In this document: piece by piece, positions 5,749 through 6,087 of the stretch | How positions within the stretch are numbered: the first letter of the stretch is position 1 | Layout of the letters: every line of letters begins with the position of its first letter | Source of the DNA: JANNAV01 sp031384695 | GTDB taxonomy: Bacteria > Pseudomonadota > Alphaproteobacteria > Rhodobacterales > Rhodobacteraceae | Direction: 5' to 3' | DNA length: 6,087 bases | Assembly (NCBI GenBank): GCA_031384695.1 | Contig: JANNAV010000156.1 | Location: forward strand, 1-6,087 | Made by a program: the position numbers and the translations under genes | Notes under the pieces: model-generated | What the model was told of the DNA's origin: nothing | Database searches by the model: none | What the model saw: the letters and a program-made list of their open reading frames with translations, nothing else

Positions 5749-6087
5749 TCACTTGTATTCGATGATACGGGGGCCAGCCCCGCGATGATTGCGCCACATC
5801 CAGGTTAACATCCCCTGCAAATTCGGCAGCTTGGAAAGCGTGATCAGCCCGGCACAGCCCAGACTGCGCCCCGGTGCCATCCCCCCCCGCCAGAACCGCC
5901 AGCCCGTCCGCGCAAACGAAGCCCCGTAAAGCCCCGCCACCCCAGGCGCCACCCATGGCATCTTGAACCCCACCAATGCCACCAACGGCAACACCGCCCC
6001 CCAAAACCACACCCGCCGCCGCTCGGCGACAAAATGCCCCGGATGAAGCGCGCCCACCTGACCAAACCCGTGCCCCGCCCGCACCGC
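5749..6087 (-). CDS. Family 2 glycosyltransferase, C-terminal part (5' end off the window)
   Basis: The frame is open at the right edge and ends at TGA (5751-5749), giving 112 residues. The first visible part, RAGHGFGQVGALHPGHF (3-19), resembles the segment just after the catalytic core of ExoA-like family 2 glycosyltransferases. It is followed by a basic stretch, then two hydrophobic segments at about 26-42 and 44-58, and a tail with SKLPNLQGMLTWMWRN (85-100) ending in IIEYK. Such enzymes add a sugar from a nucleotide donor to a lipid-linked glycan at the cytoplasmic membrane face. The catalytic DxD and QxxRW-type motifs would lie outside, so the call rests on the C-terminal style and on the neighbours. 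A hydrophobic tail of another membrane protein is the alternative. A run of eight G (minus strand, 5888-5881) lies in frame within the coding region. The gene is probably cotranscribed with the fusion gene 13 nt downstream. Confidence 0.65.
   Translation of the reverse strand, partial: AVRAGHGFGQVGALHPGHFVAERRRVWFWGAVLPLVALVGFKMPWVAPGVAGLYGASFARTGWRFWRGGMAPGRSLGCAGLITLSKLPNLQGMLTWMWRNHRGAGPRIIEYK

Noticed and set aside
1..6087. CRISPR arrays, insertion-sequence ends, integrase sites, rRNA or tRNA genes
   Set aside because: No regularly spaced repeats, long terminal inverted repeats with target duplications, transposase or recombinase frames, or structural RNA signatures were seen on either strand.

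Overview
The window is GC-rich DNA with long, continuous, C-rich-strand coding regions. It looks like a surface-polysaccharide (exopolysaccharide or capsule-type) locus of an alphaproteobacterium. Codon usage, the compact operons and the style of the proteins suggest Rhodobacterales (Roseobacter/Rhodobacter relatives). That placement is inference from general resemblance, not from a marker gene.

Layout, left to right. (1) Positions 1-635, minus strand: the N-terminal 211 residues of a type I polyketide synthase, comprising the start of a ketosynthase domain with its active-site cysteine; the rest lies off the left edge. (2) 636-879: a 244-nt leader or intergenic stretch. (3) 880-2277, minus: a polytopic membrane protein of the O-antigen ligase/Wzy polymerase type. 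(4) 2278-2476: a divergent promoter region with a perfect TTGACA box on the plus strand and a cluster of short GCGGCAA/TTGCCGC repeats. (5) 2477-3232, plus: a WecG/TagA/CpsF-family glycosyltransferase with a TTG start. (6) 3233-3626: a 394-nt convergent gap holding a hairpin just after the glycosyltransferase and a strong tandem or nested terminator structure. (7) 3627-5735, minus: a roughly 702-residue two-domain protein, a Gfo/Idh/MocA-type oxidoreductase fused to an extended SDR sugar-nucleotide epimerase/dehydratase. (8) 5749-6087, minus: the C-terminal 112 residues of a membrane-associated family 2 glycosyltransferase, 13 nt upstream of the fusion gene and probably in the same operon.

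How the genes may work together (inference). The family 2 glycosyltransferase and the fusion oxidoreductase/epimerase would make and transfer a modified sugar. The WecG/TagA-like enzyme would add a sugar, often an N-acetylmannosamine-type residue, to a lipid-linked intermediate on the inner membrane face. The Wzy-like protein would polymerise or ligate repeat units on the outer face. A type I PKS beside these genes is the least ordinary part: it may supply an acyl or polyketide group for the glycan, or may simply be the edge of a neighbouring biosynthetic cluster.

No tRNA, rRNA, CRISPR array, insertion sequence or integrase was seen. The most interesting points are the MocA-SDR fusion, the PKS next to polymer genes, the repeat-rich divergent promoter and the nested terminator.
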